Source of the DNA: Nitzschia sp. pyKryTriq1
Lineage: Eukaryota > Bacillariophyta > Bacillariophyceae > Bacillariales > Bacillariaceae
Assembly: GCA_956465555.1 (NCBI GenBank)
Contig: OY101122.1
Span: forward strand, 2,119,001-2,183,000
DNA length: 64,000 nucleotides
Direction of reading: 5' to 3'
Shown: positions 29,100-38,525 of the stretch, piece after piece
Layout: each line of letters begins with the position of its first letter
How positions within the stretch are numbered: the stretch's first letter is position 1
Program-made: the position numbers and the translations under genes
The notes under the pieces: model-generated
What the model saw: only the letters and a program-made list of their open reading frames with translations
Told to the model about the DNA's origin: nothing
Database searches by the model: none

Positions 29100-32000
29100 T
29101 CAAACGTCCCGAAATTTGGGATTCTCAAAGAATCCTTTCAGACGTCGAGTTACAGCCTCGACATGTCCTTCTTGCTGTCGCCATGTAGGAGTACTCGAAG
29201 TCAACCATTGAGGCAATCCGTTGGCAATGTCGTTGGATCGGGGATACCGGGCATCCATTACGACAATGGCCGCGAAATCTTGGGCATGTCGAATCGCTCT
29301 TCCCACCGATTGATTGACGGCACGTAAGCACAACGCTTGATAGTAATTGTTGTTCGTACCACCAGAGCGGTTGTTAGTTTCCAAATACCGCAACTTCTCT
29401 TGCAAGACGGGATCGGATTTGTCCGCATACGGCAAACCGACCACGACGACACATCGACAGAGGCGATTGGCAAAATTAATCCCTTCAGATAGTTTTCCAC
29501 CCACCACGGCCAACAGCAGAGCTCCTTGTTTCGTTGATTCGGCCGTCCGGCTAAAGTCTTGGAGTGTCGCTTCCATTTGCGTACGTTGTTTGGGTTCTCG
29601 AAAGAGAGGTTTGACTTGATTCAAGGCCTCCCAAATAGTAGTGTTTTTGCCGCTTCCAGCGGCGCCGGTAGATATTTTCAAAGTCTTCCATGCATTGACC
29701 AATACTTGTTCGTACGAATACGAAGGAAGAAAGACGACGACGCCATGGGGAACTACCCGACAAATCTCCAAAATTCCTTGTCCAATCGCTTGGCAGACGG
29801 CCGGTGTCGATCGCGTCGCATGACGAATATCCAGAGTCGTCGATCCCACCTTGGTCAAGGCTTGGAGCAAGACATGATCGGGAGAGACGACATGTCCACA
29901 AGAGAACCCCACAAACGACGGAGATTGGTACCGAATACTCGTACTCGTACTGTTCTGAAAGTTGCGTCGTTGTATCATGGCTTGGGCTTGCATGGCTTCC
30001 GTCGTCAAAGAAGGCACGAGTTCTTGCATCAAGGTGGGAAGTGGTTGGAGCGTTCCACCCACCAAGCAGACGGCATGAGGCAATTTGTACAAATCATCTT
30101 GGGCATGCACGGCTGGATTCAAAACCACCAACTCCAAGGATGCTGATGCTGCACCTGTTGCTGCACCTGTTACTGCCGCTGAATCATCATCGGCCATTGT
30201 CGTCGTCGTCGTCGTCGTCGTTTTACTATTGTTGTTATTGACGACCAATTTGGCGTGTAGGGGATCGTAGCTATTCATCTTGATCAAGAAGGATTCCACA
30301 ATGGACATTGGAGAAATGTGAGAGGAAAGAGTACTACTGCTGGTGGTGCTGGTGCTGGTGCCGGTGCTCGTACTGGAAGTTTGAGCGGGAGTCTTGTCGC
30401 CAGTAGTACTTTTTGTTGTGGAAGCCACGGCACCAGTCACAGCTGTTTCTCTTTCTTTCATAAATCCCAACAACTTTTGAGAGAGTCTACTTTCTTGCAA
30501 ATATCTCAAGAGTGGAAACAGATTGATAGAATCCAATCGATAGTCACAGAGGAATTGAGAAATGGACAAGAGCGTCTTGGTTTTGGTATTCGACGATGCT
30601 GTTGATGCTGTTGATGTTGTTGAATTTGTTGATTTGGATGATGTTAGACTCTTGACAAATCCTTTCAATAGTGTCTTGAGTTGACCGAGGAGTTGCGAAT
30701 GTCGGGCATTCAATCGATCTTGTTCGAGTAAATACTTGCGAGTATATCGTTCGACTTGTGCCAATGCGGCTTGACAAATTTCCAAACTCAATCGTGCACT
30801 CGTCACTCCCTCGATCGCTTGAGGCAAATTATGGGCTTCATCAATCAATACCAAGGGTGCATTCGACAGATCGAGTCCAATCGAGGACCGAGTCTTGCTG
30901 TCCAACAAAACCGTATAGGGAACGACGATTAATTGCGCTTGTGCCATGGCCTGACGAGTCGCATAATAGGCACAGGTTTGAGTCGTTTGTCCCAACCGGA
31001 CCATATCTTCGAGATCGGTCGGTGTCGCCAAGGAATGCAAGGCCAAGGTGGCAATCGCCGATGGTTGATAGTAGGGACAAGCACAAGAAGAAGGTCCATT
31101 ATTCTTGCTGCTGCTGCTGCTGCTGCTTGTTCGCTTTTTCGATTGACGCAAATCGAGACATTGTTCCGTCATGGTCGCTTCGGACATACTAGTAGTAGTA
31201 GTAGTACTGCTACTCTTGTTGGACGACTTAATATTGGAGGATGTCAAGTAGCCACACAAGCCTTGCGATCGACTCCCCAAGGCGACCACTCGAGTGGAAG
31301 CTCCCCAATGCGTATTGCGGACTTCTCCAATAAATTGAGACAATTGAGAATGGGTCCGTGCGGCATAAATAATTTGTCTCTGCGGACGCCGTCGTCGTCT
31401 GGTACTTGTACTACCTGTAGTACTGCCTGGTGGGGTAGTAGTAGTGGCAGAAGAAGTAAAAGTAGAAGTAGTAGACTTGGATAGACGAGTGCTGGATGAC
31501 GACGTGGGTGCTGCGGGTGCCGCCAAGAGCCATTCGGGAGATCCCCGAACCGTGGCTGCGGCCTTGCATCTTCTTCTTTGAAAAGTGGCATCGTCGTCGT
31601 CGTTGTCGTCGTTGTCGTCGTGAAAAGTAGTACTGTCGATAGTCGTCATTTCTTCCTCTCCACTTTCGTCATATTCGAGCAAGACGGGTTTTGGTCTCTT
31701 TCGTCTATTACAACTACTAGCAGCAGCGATTCGTTGTTGTTTCCGGGCCACCACTTTGGCCTTGGTGACGGCCTGTCGGACTAGATTTTCGCGGCGTTCC
31801 ATTTGAATTTGGTCGTCCATACCATTTTTCTTGCCTCCTCCTCCTCCTCCTCCATTCAATACTAGTTCCGATCGGATCGAATCGAGCGTACGAAGAAGTT
31901 GTGTGTGACGTTGTCGTTCTTCTTGTCGTAGACGTCGTTCTTCCGCGTGTCGCCTCGCTTGCTCGTCTTGTTCTGAATCATTGGGTGGTTGCCACTCATC

Positions 32001-32642
32001 CAACCAGGAAAGACCCGTGGATGTTGTTGATGTTGTTGCCGGTGTTGTTGTGGAAGTACTACTTATGGTAGTTGTAGTGCCGGGAGTGACAGTGGCAGTG
32101 ACAGTGGCGGCCAACGAAGTAGACGCAGGAGTAGGAGTGGCACTAGTCGAGGCTGCTGCTGCAGCTGCTGCTTGTGCTCTTTCTTCCTCTTTCTCTTCCT
32201 CCTCCTCTTCCATCATGTCCTTTTGTTCCATATATTCCAACCACGCCAGACTGGCACAGGCCAAGGATAAACTCTTGCCCGTTCCCGTCGGCGATTCCAA
32301 GCAGAGGATTTTGGACAACCCGTTGTTGTTGTTGTTGTGACTCGTGGTACCAGCACTATTACTATTACTAGTACTATTACTAGTACTTGTATCCTGACGG
32401 ATCATTATTCCCTCCAACAAGGCATCCATCAGTGCCACCTGTTGCTCGTACGGCTGAGCATACGGAAAGGGGACGGTGGCGCCCGTCGGGTATTGGAGAG
32501 TAGTAGTACCGGTAGTACCTGTAGTACCGGGAGCACTGCTGCCTTTCTTTGTCACGGATGGGGTAGAAACAGACGAATGTTTGCTGCTGGTCGAGGATGA
32601 TATCATCCGCGGATTGGAACTGGAATTGGTCATCATCATCAT
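29100..32642 (-). CDS. DDX11/CHL1-type Fe-S DNA helicase
   Basis: 1180 residues. Superfamily 2, XPD-like. PYEQQVALMDALLEGI and Walker A ESPTGTGKS (116-124) are followed by a long low-complexity insert. Motif Ia is IIYAARTHSQLSQFI. Four Cys of the Fe-S cluster lie in GLCGY, EQCLDLR, ACPYY and TCAYY. Motif II, LIDEAHN, is near 600. The C-terminal helicase half has GKLSEGINFANRLCR, VVVGLPYADKSDP and NQSVGRAIRHAQD. The last is motif VI. The order and the words VRLGQ...CAYYATR, VVPYTVLL and AVVGGKLSEGINF fit DDX11/CHL1 better than FANCJ or RTEL1. CHL1 acts in sister-chromatid cohesion and fork processing in the nucleus. All catalytic motifs are present. Ser/Thr inserts enlarge it by about 200 residues compared with human DDX11. 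Confidence 0.85.
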   Translation of the reverse strand: MMMMTNSSSNPRMISSSTSSKHSSVSTPSVTKKGSSAPGTTGTTGTTTLQYPTGATVPFPYAQPYEQQVALMDALLEGIMIRQDTSTSNSTSNSNSAGTTSHNNNNNGLSKILCLESPTGTGKSLSLACASLAWLEYMEQKDMMEEEEEEKEEERAQAAAAAAASTSATPTPASTSLAATVTATVTPGTTTTISSTSTTTPATTSTTSTGLSWLDEWQPPNDSEQDEQARRHAEERRLRQEERQRHTQLLRTLDSIRSELVLNGGGGGGGKKNGMDDQIQMERRENLVRQAVTKAKVVARKQQRIAAASSCNRRKRPKPVLLEYDESGEEEMTTIDSTTFHDDNDDNDDDDATFQRRRCKAAATVRGSPEWLLAAPAAPTSSSSTRLSKSTTSTFTSSATTTTPPGSTTGSTSTRRRRRPQRQIIYAARTHSQLSQFIGEVRNTHWGASTRVVALGSRSQGLCGYLTSSNIKSSNKSSSTTTTTSMSEATMTEQCLDLRQSKKRTSSSSSSSKNNGPSSCACPYYQPSAIATLALHSLATPTDLEDMVRLGQTTQTCAYYATRQAMAQAQLIVVPYTVLLDSKTRSSIGLDLSNAPLVLIDEAHNLPQAIEGVTSARLSLEICQAALAQVERYTRKYLLEQDRLNARHSQLLGQLKTLLKGFVKSLTSSKSTNSTTSTASTASSNTKTKTLLSISQFLCDYRLDSINLFPLLRYLQESRLSQKLLGFMKERETAVTGAVASTTKSTTGDKTPAQTSSTSTGTSTSTTSSSTLSSHISPMSIVESFLIKMNSYDPLHAKLVVNNNNSKTTTTTTTTMADDDSAAVTGAATGAASASLELVVLNPAVHAQDDLYKLPHAVCLVGGTLQPLPTLMQELVPSLTTEAMQAQAMIQRRNFQNSTSTSIRYQSPSFVGFSCGHVVSPDHVLLQALTKVGSTTLDIRHATRSTPAVCQAIGQGILEICRVVPHGVVVFLPSYSYEQVLVNAWKTLKISTGAAGSGKNTTIWEALNQVKPLFREPKQRTQMEATLQDFSRTAESTKQGALLLAVVGGKLSEGINFANRLCRCVVVVGLPYADKSDPVLQEKLRYLETNNRSGGTNNNYYQALCLRAVNQSVGRAIRHAQDFAAIVVMDARYPRSNDIANGLPQWLTSSTPTWRQQEGHVEAVTRRLKGFFENPKFRDV

Positions 32643-33729
32643 GATGATGCAGTTGGTCGGTGACGGCGTCGGAGTGATGGGCGACTTGACTGATGTATTT
32701 GTGACTGCCTGTTTTGGCTCTGCTCTGCTCTACCGTACTGTACTCTCCTCTACTCTACTCTACTCGGCACTCGACGGGACAACTCAACTCAACCGGATAG
32801 ATAGTCGTCTTTGGTAGACTATGGCAGTGCAGTGCAGCACAGCAGCAAAAGGTTGAACAACAACAACAACGACGAGAAGCGCGGTACTTGTATGGTGCTC
32901 GCCACCATCCACCCGACCCCGCGTACCGCGGTACGTACACGAGGACCATGCCATCGCGTCATTTTCTCGGGTTTTTCATTCTCATTGCGAAAAAATAAAT
33001 TGGCGCGGTCGGTCTGCCTGGTGTCCGGACTAACGGACGGTCTTTTATTCCCCCGTTGCTTTAGGAGACGATCCCTCCCGCCCGCCCCCCTTTCAATTTG
33101 GTCCATCCGTCTCCCGTTTTTCTCCTAGCGATTTCCCGCGCAATACTGCACCTGCTAGCTAGCGGTTGGGGTTGGGGTCGAGAGTTTTTTGCTCTACTAC
33201 AGTACTAGCTAGTAGCTAGTAGTAGGGGCGTCGTTATTTTTTGTCGCGATTGATTGGTGCGAGCGTAGCTGAACTCTCATGATCTCTCCTTTTGGGTTTT
33301 TTGGAGGAAGCACTTTGGAATTCGTTTTTTACTAGAGATCTAACCGCTACATAATAATAATATTATGTTATAGTACTATATAGTATTTATCCTGTATTCT
33401 TCTAATAAAACAGTACGACGTGTGTTGTGCTCTATTAGCTATATAGTTGCTCTACTAGTAGAGAGAAGTATTACTGGAAACTAGCTACCTAGTCGAGATG
33501 CACTGGGGATTTTGATCTTTTAGTAGTATTATGACTAGTACATTAACTTTGAATATGTTTTACTCTGCCATGTGCGTTATCATTGAGAAAGAATAAGGGC
33601 GTGTCGTTGGTGTGAAAGATGACACATACAGGCATGTTATGATTTACAAATGATCACAGCGGCAACATCACGACCATAACAGCGGCAAGTTTTTGCTGCT
33701 AGTTGGTGCTGCTGCTGCTGTTTTGGTGA
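32643..33729. other. Spacer with pentanucleotide and TAG repeats
   Basis: 1.1 kb. CTCTG and TACTC units near 32714-32765 lie next to the start of the DDX11-like gene and would be in its 5' region. A T/A-rich block occurs at about 33340-33410. From about 33580 on the sequence is shared with the DNA at about 38330-38420 and forms the 3' flank of the first secreted Cys-rich gene. No gene is seen. Confidence 0.5.
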
Positions 33730-35094
33730 TTAGGGTAGCTCCAAAGACGAAGTATCGATGGCGTCGGCTGCTCTTGCTGCGGGGACGAAGCAGTTTTGTA
33801 CAGCGACACCGTTTCCATCGGACTTGCACTGGCAAGTTTGCCCGGAAGGACCACCCACAGGGGAAACATTTGTCGCAGTGTGACCAATGTGCTGACAGAG
33901 AGCACCCTTGTCGTTCAGCACTAGGCAGTACGAACAGTTCGTCGCAACGCCGTTGCACTTGCAAGGGTAGCCGTTGCCTTCAGTGTTGCACGACGACGGC
34001 GAAGTGACTTGCTGTGCGCAGTAATCGGCGGTGCCCCAGCACATGTAGAAATTCCATGGGTTGTCAGGAACGCATGCGTCGGCTGGCGGGGCGGCGACAG
34101 GGGCAGGTACAGGTGGAGCAGTTGTGATCACTGGTGCGACAGAAGGAGGAGCTGTTTGCGCTGGTACAGGTACAGGAGCAGCTGTTGCAACTGGAGCGAC
34201 AACAGGAGCAACTGTTTCCACCGGTACTGGTGCGGCAGAAGGAGCAGATGTTCCTGTTGGTACTCCCGGCAAGGTAGGCAAAGAAGGAGCCATGGAGCCA
34301 CCAGTAGTAGGAGGAGCTGTTTGCGCTGGTACGACAACAGGAGCAGCTGTTACCACCGGTACGACAACAGGAGCAACTGTTTCCACCGGTACGACAACAG
34401 GAGCAGCTGTTTCCACCGGTACGACAACAGGAGCAACTGTTTCCACCGGTACGACAACAGGAGCAGCTGTTCCTGTTGGGACTCCCGGTACGGCAGGCAT
34501 AGCAGGAGCCATAGAAGGACCCGTAGGAAGCAAAGCAGGAGGTAAAGTAAAGGCGGGATTGAATGTAGGTAGCGGTGGGAGTGTGGGGGGGACTGCGGAC
34601 GGAAGAGCAGCTAGCGGGGGCTCAGTTACGGGGACGCATACCGCCACCGGCCGTTCTTGACCGTTTCCGATGTATGTACACAAGCAGGATTGTCTAATTC
34701 CATCCTTGATGAAGAACAATGAGCTACCCGTCACTTGGCACACAACAGAGTTGCTTGTTTCAGTCTGGCAGTATTGGCACTGCGTGTCAGGCGATTCGGT
34801 GCACGAGCAGGGATAAGTCCCCGCATCGTCCAAACAGGTTCCCCCGAAATCTTGACAATCGTCATTGGGAGTATTCATTTCACCACATATAACAACGTTT
34901 CCTGAACCCGGGGCGGCAGTGCAAACGTTTTCTTGCAAATGACGACTGCGAAGATTTGGATGCTGTTGAACGACAGCATCTTCAAACGACAAGAAACTCT
35001 TCTTCAACATCGGCGCAACGGCCTTGTCCTCCTGGCCCGCAACCATGGCCAGGGAAAGGGAAAGAAGAACGCAAACGTTTTGAAAGATCATCAT
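33730..35094 (-). CDS. Secreted Cys-rich protein with Pro/Val/Thr linker, copy 1
   Basis: 454 residues from ATG at 35094; an upstream in-frame Met exists, but the signal peptide MMIFQNVCVLLSLSLAMVAG starts here. The prepropeptide ends in LRSRHLQ, an RxL-type site like those processed in diatom secreted and cell-wall proteins. Two Cys-rich modules follow: one at about 45-165 (CQDFGGTC, CSCTESPDTQCQYCQ) and one at about 340-430 (YMCWGTADYC, PCKCNGVATNCSYC, TCQCKSDGNG). They are joined by a linker of APVVVPVETV decapeptides. No catalytic family is recognised. Disulfide-rich modules on an extended linker suggest an extracellular or frustule-associated matrix protein. A paralogue lies at 38526-39545 with a short linker. 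Confidence 0.75.
   Translation of the reverse strand: MMIFQNVCVLLSLSLAMVAGQEDKAVAPMLKKSFLSFEDAVVQQHPNLRSRHLQENVCTAAPGSGNVVICGEMNTPNDDCQDFGGTCLDDAGTYPCSCTESPDTQCQYCQTETSNSVVCQVTGSSLFFIKDGIRQSCLCTYIGNGQERPVAVCVPVTEPPLAALPSAVPPTLPPLPTFNPAFTLPPALLPTGPSMAPAMPAVPGVPTGTAAPVVVPVETVAPVVVPVETAAPVVVPVETVAPVVVPVVTAAPVVVPAQTAPPTTGGSMAPSLPTLPGVPTGTSAPSAAPVPVETVAPVVAPVATAAPVPVPAQTAPPSVAPVITTAPPVPAPVAAPPADACVPDNPWNFYMCWGTADYCAQQVTSPSSCNTEGNGYPCKCNGVATNCSYCLVLNDKGALCQHIGHTATNVSPVGGPSGQTCQCKSDGNGVAVQNCFVPAARAADAIDTSSLELP
34310..34475 (-). repeat. 30-bp minisatellite coding APVVVPVETV decapeptides
   Basis: About five units of 30 bases, each ACCGGTACGACAACAGGAGC plus ten more on the plus strand, differing by one or two bases. 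The unit is a multiple of three, so length changes keep the frame. The paralogous gene has only about two such units. Confidence 0.8.
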
Positions 35095-35411
35095 CTTACC
35101 GAAAATGATGTAAACAACCGTTGGAAGAAAAGAAGGAAATCTCAAAGAGTAAGAGTAGACGGAACCACAAAATTGGTTCGGCAAAATTGTGAGCTGGGAG
35201 GAGTAGACTGTGCTCTGTGCTCCTCCTTGGTGAAAGTGTGGACTTTAACATGGATGGTGGTTGGTTGTTGCTTCTGCAGCTTCTCGTTGCGTCATTTTTT
35301 CTGCTGCCGAGCACATGATGTTGTGTGTGAGATCTGTCATCTTCATTCCGCCTTCCGCCCAAACGGAGCAAAAAATGCGCTTTCTACTCCGACCGCTACG
35401 GTGCGAGTACA

Positions 35412-35463
35412 TCTGCTACCGACCAGGTACAGTACGGGAACCTGGTACTGTACCTGGTCGGTA
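35412..35463. repeat. 21-bp perfect inverted repeat
   Basis: Left arm GCTACCGACCAGGTACAGTA and right arm TACTGTACCTGGTCGGTAGC (plus one further C/G pair) are separated by about nine bases. Chance occurrence of so long a perfect pairing is very unlikely. It would form a cruciform or an RNA hairpin. It may be the end of a foldback element or a junction of inverted duplication. Confidence 0.85.
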
Positions 35464-35792
35464 GCAGTACAAGTACAGACAACATAACGGAGCATCCGCC
35501 GAATATTTTCCTTGGCACGTTACGTACAAGGGGCCTTCTTTGAGCCGGGAGTTTTTTGGGCGCTGGCAGCGCCTGATGGGCGGTGTAACCGCAGAAAGCA
35601 CGTGCGTGGCAGCTGCAGGGTCGCTGACTCGACAGCCGGCCAGACGGAGGCAGAAGGAGCTTCTAATGGAAGCGTCTTTTGCATATCCAATGGATAAGCG
35701 AACATTCAGGATTCTCCATATCCGAATACTTTTTATGATGGGTACCTGAAGGTATGGGCTGCTACCCCGCCCGTAACTTGCAGTTAAGGCTA

Positions 35793-36070
35793 GGTTCGAT
35801 AGAGGGGTTAGTTGGTTCGATAGAGGGGATAGTTGGTTCGATAGAGGGGTTAGTTGGTACCCATCAAGGGGATAAACCATACCCTAGACCCTCAAAAGGG
35901 TTAACACCTAAATGCACCGCCCACAAAACACCCCATTTGGTTCGATCACTAGGAATAAATGCTAGGTTCGATCACTAGGATTCAATGCTTGGTTCGATCG
36001 ATTCGACTGAAATCATTGGTTCGATCACTAGGATTCAATGCTTGGTTCGATCGATTCGACTGAAATCCTT
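35793..36070 (+). repeat. GGTTCGAT iteron cluster (3 x 21 bp, 2 x 53 bp and a part unit)
   Basis: Three 21-base units (35793-35855) read GGTTCGATAGAGGGGTTAGT plus T. A 26-base part unit (35939-35964) and two 53-base units (35965-36017, 36018-36070) follow. Each 53-base unit holds GGTTCGATCACTAGGATTCA and GGTTCGATCGATTCGACTGA as halves. GGTTCGAT therefore occurs eight times in 280 bases, always in the same direction. It resembles a protein-binding iteron array or the subterminal repeats of a DNA transposon. Confidence 0.8.
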
Positions 36071-36086
36071 GAAAAAGAGTGGTCTG

Positions 36087-36125
36087 GCACCGGTCCTAAT
36101 GATACAGTAAGAAAAGGACCGGTGC
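36087..36125. repeat. 11-bp inverted repeat GCACCGGTCCT, 17-base loop
   Basis: Perfect arms at 36087-36097 and 36115-36125, directly after the iteron array. Possible hairpin or binding site; function unknown. Confidence 0.75.
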
Positions 36126-36880
36126 TCCGAATGACTCATCAGAATCCAAAATTTCATGGGCGCGCATCACATCATGGTGGTATGTAAGTACCCCATTGAA
36201 CCGCAATGGGGCAAGCACCCCATTGAACCTTTCCGCGCGATATTACGTGTTGTTGATCGTGGATAGCCGGCCGGCGTGCGTCGGCATCAAATAATAATCA
36301 AAACACCGGCGACGATCGAGCAATCCCGCATGTCCTTGCGACACGACGCACCTAATCAACTTCCATGTCCGAGCGAAATTATTCAGCCAATCCAATCATG
36401 CACAACATGCCGTAAACGAACACTGTGACAAAAGTGCGCACAGATCTCGGCCAATCAGAATCGAGAACGCACGAAATCCGAAAATAGACCCCCCGAATGG
36501 GATTTTCAACCAAAAATCTCGCGCATTACATCCACGGCTACGCCGACTAGATAGCTACGCCCCCTGTGATTTTGTAGGGGGGGGTAGCAGATGATATATC
36601 CAATGGTTAGTGTCTGTCGTGTCTGCGGCGTCTGTTTGTTCTTCTCCTCCCTTTTCGTCCTTTTTCCGTCTGTCATCCCTTTCTTCGGTAAAATGTGACC
36701 GATCCGATCACTTCTCATCCGAGCGGGGTAATGCAATAAAATGCGATCAACAAAATTCATGCCAAAACAGAAAATATTCCATCCGCTTCACAAAATCCAT
36801 TGTATGTATACTCATGAAGTGCTAAAGAAAAAGTAAAGTAAAAGTAAAGTAACAACGCAGCTCTAGTAATCCTTAGTTAT

Positions 36881-37369
36881 TTACACTTCGACCAACCAGT
36901 TTAGCGTCCATCTTGTCGCATCAGTCATGTTCGGCATTGACTGATGCAGACAGCGACTATCAAACACCAGTAGCGTCCCAGATTTTGCGGTGATTTTCTC
37001 CATCTCTATCTTCGCAGCAGCCTTCATCTTTTCGAACAATCTACCACCGTCCCTCTCGTACGCCGGCATTCCACAGGAATCTCGGTAGAGTTCAATGTTC
37101 CCGTTGTTTTCGTTTGTTTCATCGATAAGATGACGATACCGCCGAAATGGACACCGTGGATCAAGAGCGAGAAGCCGCCATGAACCAACTTGGTGTGGAA
37201 CCATGGGAAATGAGGTTCTGAGGTTGTATGCTGGAGGAGATGATGGATGGCAAGCATCGTGGAAGTATTGCGTCGGGATTGTTGAAAAACCGAGTTGGTG
37301 GAAAGCGTCGTTTTGGGCCATCTTCGAGCCCATTTGGGTTGTTGGATATGGAGCGGTTTGGAGGCTCAA
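36881..37369 (-). pseudogene. Phytanoyl-CoA dioxygenase-like C-terminal fragment
   Basis: About 160 codons. The C-terminal end is like 2-oxoglutarate/Fe(II) dioxygenases of the PhyH group: IDETNENNGNIELYRDS, then GTLLVFDSRCLHQSMPNMTDATRW with the distal His of the metal site and the Arg (TRW) that would hold 2-oxoglutarate. The N-terminal part with the HxD pair is not recognisable upstream. The frame contents before IDETN also do not look like the family. It is probably a truncated or decayed gene copy. The adjacent frame on the same strand is open but unlike any protein I know. Confidence 0.5.
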
Positions 37370-38525
37370 AAATGGTGAAAATTTGTGTCACTGGTGAATC
37401 ACGTTTTATTTTGTTGCTGGCGTGTCAGAGTCGCTTAGGACATAGAATCGTTAAGTACTAATTTTAGAGATTGGATTTGCCTATTCTATAGATTGGATAT
37501 GTATGGGGTGCCTAATGGAAGGCGCACGCCTGACAGACGGAGTAATGATGACGCCATCAAATGAATCTGATTGGTAGATGTGCGGAAGAAATGGCGCGGG
37601 CTGCAGAGATGAGGGAGGACGGCGAGCAATCGAAAGAGTGATCGCAGGATCATTCGAGATCGATCTGCAAACGAGCCGAGAGCTCACAATTCTGCAAATC
37701 GTCGCAATTCGAGCATCGAGATCAGTGGAATAGATAGTAGAGTAAAAGCTTTCCCACCCACCCACACCAAGGGTACGGGCGAGCACTTCCCCGATGAGCC
37801 AGTAATTCGAAATTTACTCGAAAATAACGGCAAATCGGCGATCACACGCTCTGTCATAGACCAAGTACATAAGGATATACGGACTTGTAGATAGCTTATG
37901 GAGTATTCCACGTGGAGGTGCGGAGAACAAGGCGCGCGTGAGAGAGGTGGAGTCTGCAGGAATCCACGTTATTCCCCAAGACTCATAGATTTGGTGATCA
38001 TGCGCGGGGGAGTGCACGTAGTATCAGTTGCAGCTGCATCGTACTTTTAGCACCGATGGTCGTTACAGTAGCTAGAAACGCGGAAAAATTTCCGTAAAAA
38101 AATGAAGTATTAGTCCTACTGGTCGTCTGAATATCATAGGCTCTCGAGACTTTTCTTTCTGGAATTTGATGGCATCATCTCCCGTCGTGGTTCTTATTGG
38201 CAGAAAGAAGGAAGGAAGGAAGTCTTTCGCCATCAGGATGGTGGCTGGAATTTCGATCATGGCAGTACTAGAGTATGATTATTATGTTGTGAACTGTGAA
38301 TACGTTATATTATTATGTCATGTGAGTTATCATTGACAACAAATAACGGCGTGTCGTTGGTATGAAGGATGACACATCAAGGCAGGTTATGATTTACGAA
38401 TGATCACGGACGCAGCAGCATCAAAGCAGCAAGTTCATGGCGACGGAAACATCACAAAAGTAGCCACCCGCCCGCCACTTGCTGCTAGTTGCTGCTAGTT
38501 GCTGCTGCTGTTGCTGTTGTGGTGA
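37370..38525. other. Spacer upstream of dioxygenase fragment and downstream of second secreted gene
   Basis: About 1.15 kb. Mixed sequence without TAG runs to about 38030. Near 38206-38222 there is an (AGGA)n run. From about 38330 to 38420 it matches the 3' flank of the first secreted Cys-rich gene, marking the right copy of that duplication. No gene is supported. Confidence 0.5.

Larger units (their letters stand above)
35095..36880. other. Repeat-rich intergenic block
   Basis: 1.8 kb between the first secreted gene and the dioxygenase fragment. It holds a 21-bp perfect inverted repeat, eight GGTTCGAT iterons, and an 11-bp inverted repeat, all described separately. It also has a CCCCATTG/CAATGGGG pair near 36190-36215. 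TAG/CTA motifs are nearly absent, unlike most other spacers in the window, so the block may be imported or transposon-derived. No transposase frame is visible. Confidence 0.5.

Noticed and set aside
29100-32642. XPD, FANCJ or RTEL1 identity for the Fe-S helicase
   Set aside because: Shared motifs exist, but the segments around the Fe-S cluster and motifs IV-VI fit DDX11/CHL1 better and the low-complexity inserts are specific to this genome. Without a tree FANCJ is not fully excluded.
34310-34475. CRISPR-like array of 30-base repeats
   Set aside because: The units are adjacent without spacers, lie inside a long reading frame and code a decapeptide. It is a coding minisatellite in a eukaryotic gene.
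35793-36070. tRNA genes, because GGTTCGAT resembles the B box
   Set aside because: No A box, no acceptor stem and a strictly tandem arrangement.
36506-36760. Minus-strand 84-codon frame next to the repeat block as a transposase piece
   Set aside because: No catalytic motif or helix-turn-helix signature is visible.
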